A stretch of DNA of 64,000 nt from Vibrio pacinii DSM 19139 (GCF_000711795.1 NZ_JONH01000019.1:1-64000), one strand, 5' to 3'. Counted from the stretch's first letter, positions 37,276-46,361 are shown. Translations and numbers: made by a program. The notes: generated by a model not told the origin, from the sequence alone.

Positions 37276-38955
37276 TTACTCCAACCACATATTGACCAAA
37301 GACATGACACCCATATTGTTGGTTTCGGTGCCATACAAATTGTCCGCGCGAGTGACGGTGAAATGATTGCGCCACAGAGGACAATAATAATAGTTCTGGA
37401 TAAGCCAATCCTCCGCTCGATACAGCTTGTGCAGAAACTCCTCACTGTCGTTACTTTCCTGCATGAGCATATCAATAAAGGTTAATAGGCTTTGTTTTCC
37501 TCGTTCAGGCAAACATAGGCTAAACACATTGCCACAAAGTAGCCATTCGTAATACTGGAACGTCAGGTCGTCACCAAATACGTAACAGTCGTAGGAGACA
37601 TCAACAGCCACATCTTGAGACTGTCCTTGAAGACATACCTGCCAAATAACCCCTTTTTGAGACAACGCATCAAGCAAAGGTTGCAACTCCCTCATATGAC
37701 TGTCTATCACTTCAATGACCACCGGACGAGATGGCAGTTTCATGTCGTGATTGAACAAGTGAAACCCCTTATCTTGATGGCAATCCATCACGCTGTTCGC
37801 TGCTCTTTTTTGGCTATCAAGTGTAAAGCGTCGACTATGATGAACAAACCAAGCTCTTTCTTGAGCGGACAAGGCGTTTGCATGATGATGAAACTGCAAA
37901 ACAGTACACCCACTACGATCAACTTTTTGTGGCTGAGCGGGTTGAGATTCGCAATAGAGCAGTTCTGCCACGTGCATAGGCGTTTGGGGTTGGGCATCGC
38001 TACACCAAAACTCTACTCGTTCAATATGGCCACCAAAGCCAAAGTAGTGGTTATTACGAACCAAACTCCAATATTGCTTTTCCAGACTTTCGACCCGATA
38101 TGCTCCACACCCGATAGGTTTTGACGCCTGATAATCAAAAATCGCACTGTGCGAATCGGCTAATAAATGAAGCAAAACGGGGTCAGATTGACGCATAGAG
38201 AAAATGACCCACTGCCTATCTATGTCAATCCGCTCGACATGGCGAAATAGAATTTGATATGGGTGCGGCGTGTTGAGACGCATCTCGACATTTTTTTTGA
38301 CCAGCTCCGGTGTCAGCGCTTCTCCATTGTGCATCATGATGTCATTGCGGATGCGAAGACGGATTTGCTTGTCACTGTAGTGAAACTGGTGAGCGATATG
38401 AGGCACAATATCATTTTGAACGGGGTCATAGCGCACTAAGGTGTCGAACACGCTTTCGATCAATAAAATAGAACGAGCGGACTGTGCCAAATGTGGACGC
38501 CATTCAGGCAGCATATAAGGCACTAAATACATTAAAGTGTTCTGCTTTTTCAGTTCCTGTTGTGCGTCCCCTAACCAGAGAGGTATGTGATCTTGAAATA
38601 GGCGGACTTCGCCAAATTGAGTGGCTAGCCGAAATGCCTGATTCATTCTGCCAGAGCGAGCCATCTGCTCTAACTGAGTCAGCAGTGAGGCCTCAAAACT
38701 TTTGAGTAGTGTCAGTTTAGAGCGGTGGCCACGTCCCTGACCCGAAGCCCAATGGATAAGCCCAAAACTCTCGAAAGCAGCCATTAGCTTACTCACGTAC
38801 CTTTCTGAACAGACCAGAATTTCAGCAAGGGTGACGATATCGACATCATAAGTTTCATTGCGAGAAAAATGTTTCTCTAGTTGCTTTAAGCGTTGTAGAT
38901 GACTCGTGGACAACAACTTAGAACCTACCATGTCAACCTCAAAAATTATCTTCAT
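37276..38955 (-). CDS. SgrR-family transcriptional regulator
   Basis: A 559-aa protein with an N-terminal winged helix (LAEILVCSERYVSKLMAAFESFGLIHW, about 43-69) and a solute-binding-like domain of the SBP_bac_5 type (FDTLVRYDPVQNDIVPHIAHQF; YYYCPLWRNHFTVTRADNLYG). SgrR of E. coli senses sugar-phosphate stress; the ligand here is unknown and no SgrS RNA is evident nearby. The upstream ATG at 38955 or the one at 38931 (MVGSK) could be the start. A decayed copy lies at 32590-33200. Confidence 0.85.
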   Translation of the reverse strand: MKIIFEVDMVGSKLLSTSHLQRLKQLEKHFSRNETYDVDIVTLAEILVCSERYVSKLMAAFESFGLIHWASGQGRGHRSKLTLLKSFEASLLTQLEQMARSGRMNQAFRLATQFGEVRLFQDHIPLWLGDAQQELKKQNTLMYLVPYMLPEWRPHLAQSARSILLIESVFDTLVRYDPVQNDIVPHIAHQFHYSDKQIRLRIRNDIMMHNGEALTPELVKKNVEMRLNTPHPYQILFRHVERIDIDRQWVIFSMRQSDPVLLHLLADSHSAIFDYQASKPIGCGAYRVESLEKQYWSLVRNNHYFGFGGHIERVEFWCSDAQPQTPMHVAELLYCESQPAQPQKVDRSGCTVLQFHHHANALSAQERAWFVHHSRRFTLDSQKRAANSVMDCHQDKGFHLFNHDMKLPSRPVVIEVIDSHMRELQPLLDALSQKGVIWQVCLQGQSQDVAVDVSYDCYVFGDDLTFQYYEWLLCGNVFSLCLPERGKQSLLTFIDMLMQESNDSEEFLHKLYRAEDWLIQNYYYCPLWRNHFTVTRADNLYGTETNNMGVMSLVNMWLE

Positions 38956-39542
38956 TAGAAACGACGGTTCACTCTGTGACTTGGCGACGTAACATAAAAT
39001 AGTGTGTTTATGATCTCGCAGGCCGAAATTAATAGATATGGACGATCTGGCCGACGATGAATCCCAGCAAGAAAACTATACCAGACAAACGCGGACGGCT
39101 TTGAGTTTGTATCACTGTCATTGTTTGAGGGGTTTCCGGTAAGTACTGTTTCGCGTTTAAAGTATAGAAGGTGTAGTCTAATGGATTCATGGTATTACTC
39201 ACACAGCAAAGGTTTATGTAGCTATTATTAGCGAACAAACACGAAGTAATAACGATCTCTTTACTGTGAACAGTTCACCTTTTAATTAATAATTTAATAA
39301 TAAAGGAAGGCTCTACTTTTCACCTGCCACCAAACCAACTAATTCAGCAAACATGTAGAGGCAGATTAATCCCAGTCACATTCAATATTAGCAATCAACG
39401 CTACACCGATTAATCTTCAGGTATATGTTATCTATAAAAACGCTTAACGCTACCCTAAGGACGAATTACCATTCTTAGGGATAAAGCAAGAATACGACCG
39501 CACAGCCTGTTAGCGGTCTGCTAACAAACTGTGCACATAGTC
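38956..39542. other. gene-poor stretch, about 590 bp
   Basis: A minus-strand frame from the ATG at 39190 (53 codons, with a C-terminal hydrophobic segment LSGIVFLLGFIVGQIVHIY) could encode a small membrane protein, but it lacks a clear ribosome site. Two hairpins lie at 39453-39480 (CCCTAAG/CTTAGGG) and 39501-39533 (CACAG, GTTAGC/GCTAAC, CTGTG); the second is just past the RNase HI stop and may help end its transcript. Confidence 0.4.
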
Positions 39543-39983
39543 TTAATCAGCCTCTGTCGCTTCAACGGCTAACAAGTCTGCCATGTCATTACCTTTATCA
39601 CCTGAGTGAGCTTTGACCTTAAACACCTCAACGTATTTCTTTGAACGCAGTTCATCGATTTGTTGCCATAGATGGCGGTTCTTTACTGGCTTCTTGTCTG
39701 ACTTACGCCAACCTCTCTCTTTCCAGTTATCTAACCAATCGTTGTAGCCCTTTACACAGAAATCACTGTCTGAGTAGATGGTATCGCCATCTTGGGCATA
39801 CTCTAAACCTTCGATTAATGCCATTAGCTCTAATTCGGCATTGGTGGTATTACGCTTAATGGTGATGCTATCTTGATGCTCTAGTTCACCCTGTTCGTTA
39901 AAGGCTGCGATACCAATGCCACCTTGTGTGCATCCGTGTTGATTGTTTGGTGCTGCGCCGTCTACGTAAATTGAATAACTCAT
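39543..39983 (-). CDS. ribonuclease HI, island copy
   Basis: A 146-aa RNase H that cuts RNA in RNA-DNA hybrids. The acidic residues are in YVDGAAPNN (Asp8), NAELELMALIEGL (Glu50 region), YSDSDFCVKGY (Asp about 71) and the C-terminal KGNDMADLLA, with the HS before it (KVKAHSGDKGN). It is likely separate from the core rnhA. The location beside alpA and the Gp2-type genes suggests a role in element replication; inference. Confidence 0.88.
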   Translation of the reverse strand: MSYSIYVDGAAPNNQHGCTQGGIGIAAFNEQGELEHQDSITIKRNTTNAELELMALIEGLEYAQDGDTIYSDSDFCVKGYNDWLDNWKERGWRKSDKKPVKNRHLWQQIDELRSKKYVEVFKVKAHSGDKGNDMADLLAVEATEAD

Positions 39984-40004
39984 TTTTTATCTCTCTCTAA
40001 TTGA

Positions 40005-40032
40005 AAAAGGGAGTCTTCGTGGGCTCCCTTTT
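40005..40032 (-). terminator. terminator after alpA
   Basis: AAAAGGGAG pairs with CTCCCTTTT around a 10-base loop, followed on the minus strand by T residues. It lies between alpA and the RNase HI gene. Confidence 0.7.
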
Positions 40033-40063
40033 GATGTGGTAGGTGTGTGTTCTGCTACTTGGA

Positions 40064-40252
40064 TTAGTCTTGGCTATCTCGCAGTGCTAGACGTTGCTCC
40101 ATCCATTCTTCGATTTCACTTTCTAGCCATGCCACTGCCCTTCCTCCCAATGGAATGGTTTTAGGAAAAACTTCTTCATCCATAAACTTGTAGATGGTTG
40201 AACGACTTAACCCTGTCGCTGCGATTACATCGTTTAATCTTAAGAACCTCAT
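40064..40252 (-). CDS. AlpA-family regulator
   Basis: A 62-aa helix-turn-helix protein (MRFLRLNDVIAATGLSRSTIYKFMDEEVFP) with the WLESEIEEWMEQR end typical of AlpA/Cox-like regulators. In related elements such proteins activate excision or act as recombination directionality factors. The start at 40252 is chosen over 40258 because the family begins with MRFLRL-type residues. It is the last gene of the Gp2-type set. Confidence 0.85.
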   Translation of the reverse strand: MRFLRLNDVIAATGLSRSTIYKFMDEEVFPKTIPLGGRAVAWLESEIEEWMEQRLALRDSQD

Positions 40253-40325
40253 TATCATTGGGAATTATCTCCTGTGTTGTATATACCCATGAGATAAGTC
40301 GCCACTGTAAAAAAGTGCAGTCGGT

Positions 40326-40925
40326 CTAATCGGAACTAGAGCCAAAGAAGTAACGCTGCTCTTTCCATGCTTCAGCAAGACTGCTCATGCGATGAAAGAC
40401 AGTGCGTTTGATGTTCGTGTCCTGCTCCCTACAGCGTGTCCCCAAGCCATAATTACCTCGGTCATTGAGAAATACCAATGAACGCGCTTTACCGCTGTAG
40501 TGCTTCTCTATCGCTTCTTGCCAAGCCTCTTTAAGGTGCTCAACCAATTCATTGCGTTTTTCCCAGCAAATATCGGGACCAAAGTGCTGGCTATAGTCAG
40601 TAAACAGCATCACGCGATAGTTGTGGGATGGCACCTTGTCTTCCCGTTTACGCCATACATAGAACAGAGAATCCGTATCAAGCTTTTCTTTAAGCAGATT
40701 AAAGTAATCGTTGAGGATACTGAGGTCGGTATCTAGATGGTCTTCTGGCAAAAACAAGTCCAAACGTGTGGCGAGAGCGATGTCAAACTGACTGAGTGCC
40801 TGTTCAAAAACATCGACCATCGAGGTCAGTGCTGATTCGTATAACCCCTTGTCGCTGTAATACAGCGGGTAATCTTCAAAAGTTCTATCAAGGGTAATGC
40901 TTGGGAGGTAGGTTCTATTCGCCAT
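40326..40925 (-). CDS. inovirus Gp2 / YagK-YfjJ-type protein, copy 3
   Basis: A 199-aa protein with the family start LDRTFEDYPLYYSDKGLYES and the core ATRLDLFLPED ... NYRVMLFTDYSQHF. Endings of the three copies are related (AEAWKEQRYFFGSSSD here). The family is common in island and satellite genomes and is tied to replication or copy control by annotation only; no catalytic residues are obvious. It is the most diverged and shortest of the three tandem copies. Confidence 0.7.
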   Translation of the reverse strand: MANRTYLPSITLDRTFEDYPLYYSDKGLYESALTSMVDVFEQALSQFDIALATRLDLFLPEDHLDTDLSILNDYFNLLKEKLDTDSLFYVWRKREDKVPSHNYRVMLFTDYSQHFGPDICWEKRNELVEHLKEAWQEAIEKHYSGKARSLVFLNDRGNYGLGTRCREQDTNIKRTVFHRMSSLAEAWKEQRYFFGSSSD

Positions 40926-40985
40926 GAGTAATGCCTTTTAGTGTGTGAATGACATAGGCATTACTCGCGCTGTATTTTTTTAAGG

Positions 40986-41669
40986 TCAGTCGTGACTGCA
41001 ACCAAAGCCCTTGTTGCGGTGATCGTTCCGGTTGGCAATGGGCTTCGCGAGACGACTGATTCGATAGAAGAACTCGTTTAACTGTAGCGGGAACATTTCA
41101 GCGTCAGACAACAGCTCAAAACCTTCATTGCTAGGGGAATACGCTAATCCAGAGCATGGTTGGCTGTAATAAGCTTCAACCACCCTATCCCATGTCTTCC
41201 TCACTTTTTTGTAGAGAAAACGTCCCCAACCCTCTCGACCAGTACCTAAACTTTGAAAGAGAACCCTATCAAAGAGCAAGATAAGATGATGGTGCTTGCT
41301 GGTGGATTCATTCGCCTTCGCCGAGATATAACGAATGACCGTTTGCTGGTATTGATAAGTTCTGCCCGTGTATTTGTCCTTACAGAGCTCATTAGTCTCC
41401 GATTCTAAAATACGAAAGAAATGGGCAAACACCGTTAGGTAATCACCCCCTAAGTCACTCGGTAGATTTAGGTTGATGTGAACAGCAAAGATTCTTGGGT
41501 ATTGGTTTAGTGCATCATTCAGCACTCGGTCTATCTCCTCCAGGTATTCGAGGACGAGACCATCTTCAAAGTAGTAGAGAGGTTTCCCATTAAAGGTTCT
41601 GTCATGAGTGATGGTGTGGTGGTTAAGAGCATCTGAACGACTATGAGCAACGTTAAGTTGATGAATCAT
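40986..41669 (-). CDS. inovirus Gp2 / YagK-YfjJ-type protein, copy 2
   Basis: A 227-aa protein with the shared start HDRTFNGKPLYYFEDGLVLE and the core AVHINLNLPSD ... KHHHLILLFDRVLFQ, ending RNKGFGCSHD. The HHHLILLF segment resembles the HUH-like strand of rolling-circle proteins, but this is not established. It is separated from the next copy by about 60 bp on each side. Confidence 0.7.
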   Translation of the reverse strand: MIHQLNVAHSRSDALNHHTITHDRTFNGKPLYYFEDGLVLEYLEEIDRVLNDALNQYPRIFAVHINLNLPSDLGGDYLTVFAHFFRILESETNELCKDKYTGRTYQYQQTVIRYISAKANESTSKHHHLILLFDRVLFQSLGTGREGWGRFLYKKVRKTWDRVVEAYYSQPCSGLAYSPSNEGFELLSDAEMFPLQLNEFFYRISRLAKPIANRNDHRNKGFGCSHD

Positions 41670-41728
41670 GATTGGTTCCTGTGGTTTGTTGTGATTCCCA
41701 CAGGAACTGTAACTACCGTAATTTTAAG

Positions 41729-42406
41729 CTACTTATGACTATGGCCGAAATTTCGTCTACCGCTACCAAAGTGCTTAGTGTTCTCTTTTGCTAGATAGCT
41801 AATGTGCTTGAAGAACTCATCAAACGCATCATCAAAGTCATCAGAGTTACAATTCAAGCGGTGGATGACCACACTGTCACTATTCTTTCTCTTTGAAAAA
41901 TGGACTAATCCATTAGCTTCTTCATAGTCGACACCTGCTACCCTCGCCCATGCTTCTACGATAAAAGAGCCTAAGTTCTCCTGTTGCGTTTGAGTTTTCC
42001 CCAACCAGTTAAATCTATCTTTGTTGAACATGAGTACTAGGTGATAGTGGTCATTTATCGAGCTAGAGCGTTCCCTCACCCAAACAATCCGCACTTTACA
42101 GGGATGCACTCTACTCCCTTCTCTTTTCTTTCGCTTTCCCGAGTGCTCAATCTGCGACTGTAATGAGCGTAAAAAATCGGTCATCACATTACCGCTCATT
42201 TCATTTTTCCTGAGCTTAGGAAACCTCAAATCCACGCGAATAGCCATAAGCCGAGGATACTCGTCCAATGCGAGATCAATCGTATTGTGCATTTTATCTA
42301 AGTAGTCGATATAGAGTGGACCATGCTCGGTCTGGATAGGTCTACCCAGAAACGTTTTCTTGGTGGTTAGTCTGAGGTTTTTGTTTTTTCTAGAACGTAC
42401 ATTCAT
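41729..42406 (-). CDS. inovirus Gp2 / YagK-YfjJ-type protein, copy 1
   Basis: A 225-aa protein with the shared start TKKTFLGRPIQTEHGPLYID and the core AIRVDLRFPK ... NDHYHLVLMFNKDRFNWLG, ending GRRNFGHSHK. It is the first of three tandem copies transcribed leftwards. A 59-bp piece of a second copy of its 3' end survives at 19881-19939. Confidence 0.72.
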   Translation of the reverse strand: MNVRSRKNKNLRLTTKKTFLGRPIQTEHGPLYIDYLDKMHNTIDLALDEYPRLMAIRVDLRFPKLRKNEMSGNVMTDFLRSLQSQIEHSGKRKKREGSRVHPCKVRIVWVRERSSSINDHYHLVLMFNKDRFNWLGKTQTQQENLGSFIVEAWARVAGVDYEEANGLVHFSKRKNSDSVVIHRLNCNSDDFDDAFDEFFKHISYLAKENTKHFGSGRRNFGHSHK

Positions 42407-42976
42407 TCCTATCTACTCCTGTGTTTAGGTTCATAGATAGGTCTGTGTCGTTAATTTTAATTGCGTACTGTGAGTCACTAGGGATGACTCAGTAGAGGGT
42501 TTATATAGATACGAAGATAATATAATACTAACCAGACAGACATCGACCAAAAATTAAAATAATCAACAAATCGAAAAAACAACAGAGATTATATCAAAAA
42601 AAGTCTATAACGACATTGAACAATGAAAAAACCACCAAAAACATATAATAAAAAACATCATATCAGTTTCATTTTAAATACCCCCCCTACAGTAAACATC
42701 TCTAGAAATATTAGATATAACTATTTTTTCCTTTAAATCATCTAAAGTTATACATAACAACGTAACTTATCATCGGTTCAACAATACAGAGGTGAGTCTT
42801 CATTCAGACTTACCGCTTTAAAGTGCCTTTCACATCAACATTTCTCTGTGAATCTATCACTAATTAGGCATTGACCACATAGCAACAAAGACACTACTTA
42901 GTTCATACAACTCTAAACAAACACTTGAAAAACGTCCAAAAACACGTTAAAAAATTAATACAAAAACTACTGAGTA
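42407..42976. other. AT-rich divergent control region, 570 bp
   Basis: This lies between the Gp2-type genes (-) and the RHH-ended gene (+). It is strongly AT-rich with several TATAAT-like hexamers (for example near 42520-42530) and an inverted repeat GTGAGTCT/AGACTTAC at about 42792-42813. It probably holds promoters for both directions and could hold an origin; I see no gene. Confidence 0.4.
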
Positions 42977-43735
42977 ATGATGATGCCACAAATCCACCAG
43001 ACCGATAGAGATAAAAAATTAAAAAATTTTATTTCAAGAAGAGATCTTAGCTTCATAGATAATAGTGATCCTGTGAGCATAGCTATACCATACATTTTTC
43101 TTTATATTCATAATTTCCAAGAAAATGGCGATATCATACCTAGATTTGGATTAACAAGAATAACTGAAAAGTTTAGATTGGAAGATTTTGTTGGTGTTAT
43201 AGAGGTATATAGAACTCAAGATATGCTAGAAGTTTTCTTTGATTATAATGAAAACTCTAACATCGATAGTAGTATAAAAGGAAAGGTAAATGATAAAATA
43301 TCCAAATTTTACGAAAAATATAAATCTGAAAATAAACTTTCTTGGATAGAAAAAGGAAACCGAGATCAGGCTATTTGGCTGAAGAAATATATATCCAATA
43401 ATGAACTAATAGAAACAATAACAAAAAGAATTCCTAAGTGCTTGAATAAAGAAGAATTAATTCATATAACCGTACCTTCATTAATTTATTCAATGGACAT
43501 GGAAGATGCAGAAAGGGAATTATTGATAATAAAAATGAGACAGGCTTGGGGACAGGTTAAATATAGAAATAAGATAAAAAAAGAAAACAAAGTTAACTTT
43601 AACTTTGTTACAGATAAGAGAACAAAAGAAAAACTTAAAAAATTATCATGTGTTTATGATCTAACAATGAATGAAACTCTTGACCGGTTGATAAATGCGG
43701 CTTACCAGAGCTCATCCAAAAAAAATGAATCTTAA
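42977..43735 (+). CDS. AT-rich orphan with possible ribbon-helix-helix end
   Basis: A 252-aa, Lys- and Asn-rich protein of unknown function. The last 45 residues (TDKRTKEKLKKLSCVYDLTMNETLDRLINAAY) look like a ribbon-helix-helix or MatP-like DNA-binding end. The body has no recognised motif. Its base composition is the most AT-rich of the window, unlike both flanks. Three ATGs in a row open the frame, so the exact start is uncertain. It converges with the integrase gene. Confidence 0.55.
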   Translation: MMMPQIHQTDRDKKLKNFISRRDLSFIDNSDPVSIAIPYIFLYIHNFQENGDIIPRFGLTRITEKFRLEDFVGVIEVYRTQDMLEVFFDYNENSNIDSSIKGKVNDKISKFYEKYKSENKLSWIEKGNRDQAIWLKKYISNNELIETITKRIPKCLNKEELIHITVPSLIYSMDMEDAERELLIIKMRQAWGQVKYRNKIKKENKVNFNFVTDKRTKEKLKKLSCVYDLTMNETLDRLINAAYQSSSKKNES

Positions 43736-43793
43736 TCTCCACCAGATCTCTTAACCACAGCACCTAGTGGATTACATAGAACCAGACGACCAC

Positions 43794-45053
43794 CTAAGCC
43801 ATCTTAGCAGAGGGTAACGGGTGGACGTTCGCTTCCATTAGTGATTGCAACTTGTTACCCCATGCCTCCAGAACCTTCAACTGCTCATCGATATAATCAT
43901 GATGGTTATAGACTCTGAGCATACCTGGCAGCTGGTGGCCGACTGTCTTTTCAATCGCTACGATATCTAACCCCATTTCACTACAACGACTGATAAAGGT
44001 ACGGCGCAAGTCATGAGGTGAAAAGCGCTCAAAATCGCTAGGTAGATTACGTTTGATCAATGCCCGTACAGCCGCAGGTTCTTGCACTCTATCGACCATT
44101 AATTGGGGCCATACCAACTTCCACTTACTTGGCACACTGTCACGCTGCTCGTTTAGAAGTGCAAGCAAATAGCCACTTAAAGGCACTTTACGTGCGTCTT
44201 GGCTTTTAGTGTGTCGCTCTTCTGAGCTGGCTGGTAATAGCCAAATTCCCTCATCAAAATCTAACTCACTCCAACGCATTTCCAGTACGGCACTAATACG
44301 CTGTCCACAACCAAGTAAGAACTGCATTAAACGGATGTTCGAGGGATCTGTACGCCATGACGGCATACTCGTTAACAGAATCTTTAACTCTGAAAAGCTT
44401 AAATTACGTTTTGTGACTTTAGAGCCGCCACCAACGTCTTTTGCTTTCAGTTGGGGTGCAGGATGAGTATCGAGCATATTTAGCGCTAGGGCATGGTTAA
44501 TCACTTGGTTGATGATTTTATGGCAAACTCCAATGGCCCCCGCCATACGCTTACCGTCTTTATCAACCTTAGCATCAAAGACCCTATTGAGGTCATATAT
44601 GCTTAAATCTGCCAATTTGATGTTACCGAGAACTGGCTTGATATCTCGATTGTAAATGGTCCTCGACTGGTCACCCCGTAGCTGTTTTGATAGCCGTTTC
44701 TCATCAAAGCTAATAAACGCATCATCAAAGGTTTTCGCTTCATCTTGCGCTCGTTTCTCTATATCCAGTTCAACCTTTGGGTTCTTACCATTCTCCAACC
44801 AACTTCGATAACGGCCAGCTTCCTTTCGCGCCTGATCCAATGTCATCCCGCGCTCTGGTTTGATCTTAATGTATCGACCCATAGAGATTTTTTCGTGTTT
44901 CTTCCCTACTTGAAAACGAAAGATCCAAGTCATCGTGCCTGTTGGACGAACTCGAATGTTCAATCCTTCGACCTTCTTATCGGGAATCGAGTATTCCTTA
45001 TCCTGTGGCTTCAATGCTTGCAACGTTGCATTGGTGCTGATTCGTTTCGTCAT
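43794..45053 (-). CDS. int: P4-type tyrosine integrase
   Basis: A 419-aa site-specific recombinase with the DUF4102-type N terminus (NIRVRPTGTMTWIFRFQVG) and the catalytic set R252 (GQRISAVLEMRW), H347xxR350 (SPHDLRRTF), H373 (VGHQLPG) and Tyr382 (RVYNHHD). It lies 180 bp inside the right repeat and is transcribed towards the inside of the island. It should have inserted the island into trmA. The three GGGTACGG motifs lie 24-55 bp before its start and may also couple its expression to att binding. Confidence 0.95.
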   Translation of the reverse strand: MTKRISTNATLQALKPQDKEYSIPDKKVEGLNIRVRPTGTMTWIFRFQVGKKHEKISMGRYIKIKPERGMTLDQARKEAGRYRSWLENGKNPKVELDIEKRAQDEAKTFDDAFISFDEKRLSKQLRGDQSRTIYNRDIKPVLGNIKLADLSIYDLNRVFDAKVDKDGKRMAGAIGVCHKIINQVINHALALNMLDTHPAPQLKAKDVGGGSKVTKRNLSFSELKILLTSMPSWRTDPSNIRLMQFLLGCGQRISAVLEMRWSELDFDEGIWLLPASSEERHTKSQDARKVPLSGYLLALLNEQRDSVPSKWKLVWPQLMVDRVQEPAAVRALIKRNLPSDFERFSPHDLRRTFISRCSEMGLDIVAIEKTVGHQLPGMLRVYNHHDYIDEQLKVLEAWGNKLQSLMEANVHPLPSAKMA

Positions 45054-45076
45054 CGTTGGAAAACCTCTGCATTTCT

Positions 45077-45108
45077 GGGTACGGCTCTGGGTACGGCGTG
45101 GGGTACGG
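45077..45108 (+). repeat. right-arm GGGTACGG direct repeats (x3)
   Basis: GGGTACGG occurs at 45077-45084, 45089-45096 and 45101-45108, a strict 12-bp period, matching the left-arm pair at 6127-6146 in sequence, orientation and spacing. They sit between the int start and the right attachment repeat, as arm-type sites do. Confidence 0.75.
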
Positions 45109-45235
45109 GGAACATCGAGTTTCTATTGTACGGCTTTGGACTCCAACGGACAATAAGATCATAAAAAACAATATTAATCATGATCTTACAATTAAAAAAT
45201 ATAACTCTGTAGACTTTGATGGACTAAAGGTTCTA

Positions 45236-45261
45236 TTTACCCACCACATGGAAGCGGGTGT
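45236..45261 (+). repeat. attR: right attachment-site repeat
   Basis: This is identical to 6040-6065 over 26 bp. The sequence after it, to the TAA at 45281-45283, encodes the original trmA ending (MLERKV), now separated from its gene. It defines the right end of the island. Confidence 0.93.
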
Positions 45262-45301
45262 AATGCTAGAGCGTAAAGTCTAAATATCACTTTGATATAA
45301 A

Positions 45302-45329
45302 AAAACGAGCCGTGATGGCTCGTTTTTTT
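45302..45329 (+). terminator. original trmA terminator, also serving yijD
   Basis: AAAACGAGCC pairs with GGCTCGTTTT around a 5-base loop with A and T runs on both sides, so it can act in both directions. It ended trmA before the island moved it away, and it still ends yijD from the other strand. Confidence 0.85.
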
Positions 45330-45345
45330 ATGGCGTTGATAATGA

Positions 45346-45729
45346 TTACTCTTGAGCTTTTTCTGTGGCAGTCAGAAAACCAAGCTTTTTGGCTACCCAT
45401 AACAGTAAACCAAGGGTAATAAAGATTGCGAGCATGTTTGATCCTGCCTCAGGATACTGCGCTTTGATAAACGCAGAGTGACCAAAAGCACCAACAAAGA
45501 AACACGCCAGTCCGACTAAAGGAATATCTTCAGAGACCGGGTTACTTAAATACTCTCGATACAGAGCTTGGACTGACAGAGCCAGCGCAATCAATGGAAA
45601 AATAGAGAAAGAGACTTCGCTCATGGTTAACCATGACAGCACTGCATCACCACACATACCAGCGACTAGCGCCAGAACCAGTGTTTTTTTCTCAGAGCCA
45701 CGATTAACTTGGTTTGTTTCATTCGACAT
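45346..45729 (-). CDS. yijD: YijD-family membrane protein
   Basis: A 127-aa inner-membrane protein with four hydrophobic segments (about 14-32, 38-56, 70-85, 93-112). It belongs to the YijD/DUF1422 family, which lies next to fabR in enterobacteria as well. Function is unknown. Its start overlaps the fabR stop by one base, so the two are coupled. Confidence 0.88.
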   Translation of the reverse strand: MSNETNQVNRGSEKKTLVLALVAGMCGDAVLSWLTMSEVSFSIFPLIALALSVQALYREYLSNPVSEDIPLVGLACFFVGAFGHSAFIKAQYPEAGSNMLAIFITLGLLLWVAKKLGFLTATEKAQE

Positions 45730-46361
45730 TAATCTATCCCACCTTTTAATCGGTTACGTTCACGTTCTTTGCGATACCAAAACGCCCCTTTGGCGATCAT
45801 TCGCAACTGCATAATAAGACGCTCAGCGAGTTCATCACGCTCAGGTCTCTCTAAATCTAGCGCTTCAGCACCCGAGCTAAAAACTAACGTCACAGACGCT
45901 TCAGCTTGGGTAAAAGCTTCATCGCGCGCCATACCACTACTAATTAAGTATTCGGTCATCTCAGCAACAAAATGCTGCATTTCACGCGCCACAGCATTAC
46001 GAAATTCAAATGAGGTGCCTGAGCGTTCACGCAATAACAAACGCAAGACATTGGGACTGCTCTCGATAAATTCCATAAAGGTCTCTACCGACGTGCGTAT
46101 CACACTGCCCTCTTTTACAATACGCTGGCGCGCTTGACGCATCAGTTGGCGTAACAACAAACCACCTTCATCAACCATGGTCAGACCTAACTCGTCCATA
46201 TCTTTAAAGTGACGATAGAACGAGGTGGGGGCAATGCCCGCTTCACGTGCAACTTCACGTAGGCTCAAGTTGGAAAAACTGCGATCGGCACTGAGTTGAC
46301 TAAACGCAGCATCTATCAAAGAACGTCGTGTCTTCTCTTTCTGCTGTGCTCGGATTCCCAT
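45729..46361 (-). CDS. fabR: TetR-family repressor of unsaturated fatty-acid synthesis
   Basis: A 210-aa regulator when started at the ATG at 46361 ([20 protein letters not shown]). The helix-turn-helix is [19 protein letters not shown], nearly as in E. coli FabR, which represses fabA and fabB according to the unsaturated acyl pool. Further upstream ATGs are in frame (46370, 46403) but do not fit the family start. It is divergent from sthA. Confidence 0.93.
   Translation of the reverse strand: MGIRAQQKEKTRRSLIDAAFSQLSADRSFSNLSLREVAREAGIAPTSFYRHFKDMDELGLTMVDEGGLLLRQLMRQARQRIVKEGSVIRTSVETFMEFIESSPNVLRLLLRERSGTSFEFRNAVAREMQHFVAEMTEYLISSGMARDEAFTQAEASVTLVFSSGAEALDLERPERDELAERLIMQLRMIAKGAFWYRKERERNRLKGGID

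Noticed and set aside
14264..39435. A 25-bp similarity between 14264-14288 and 39411-39435 (21 of 25)
   Set aside because: A match this good is expected by chance about once or more in a window of this size; no other link between the sites.
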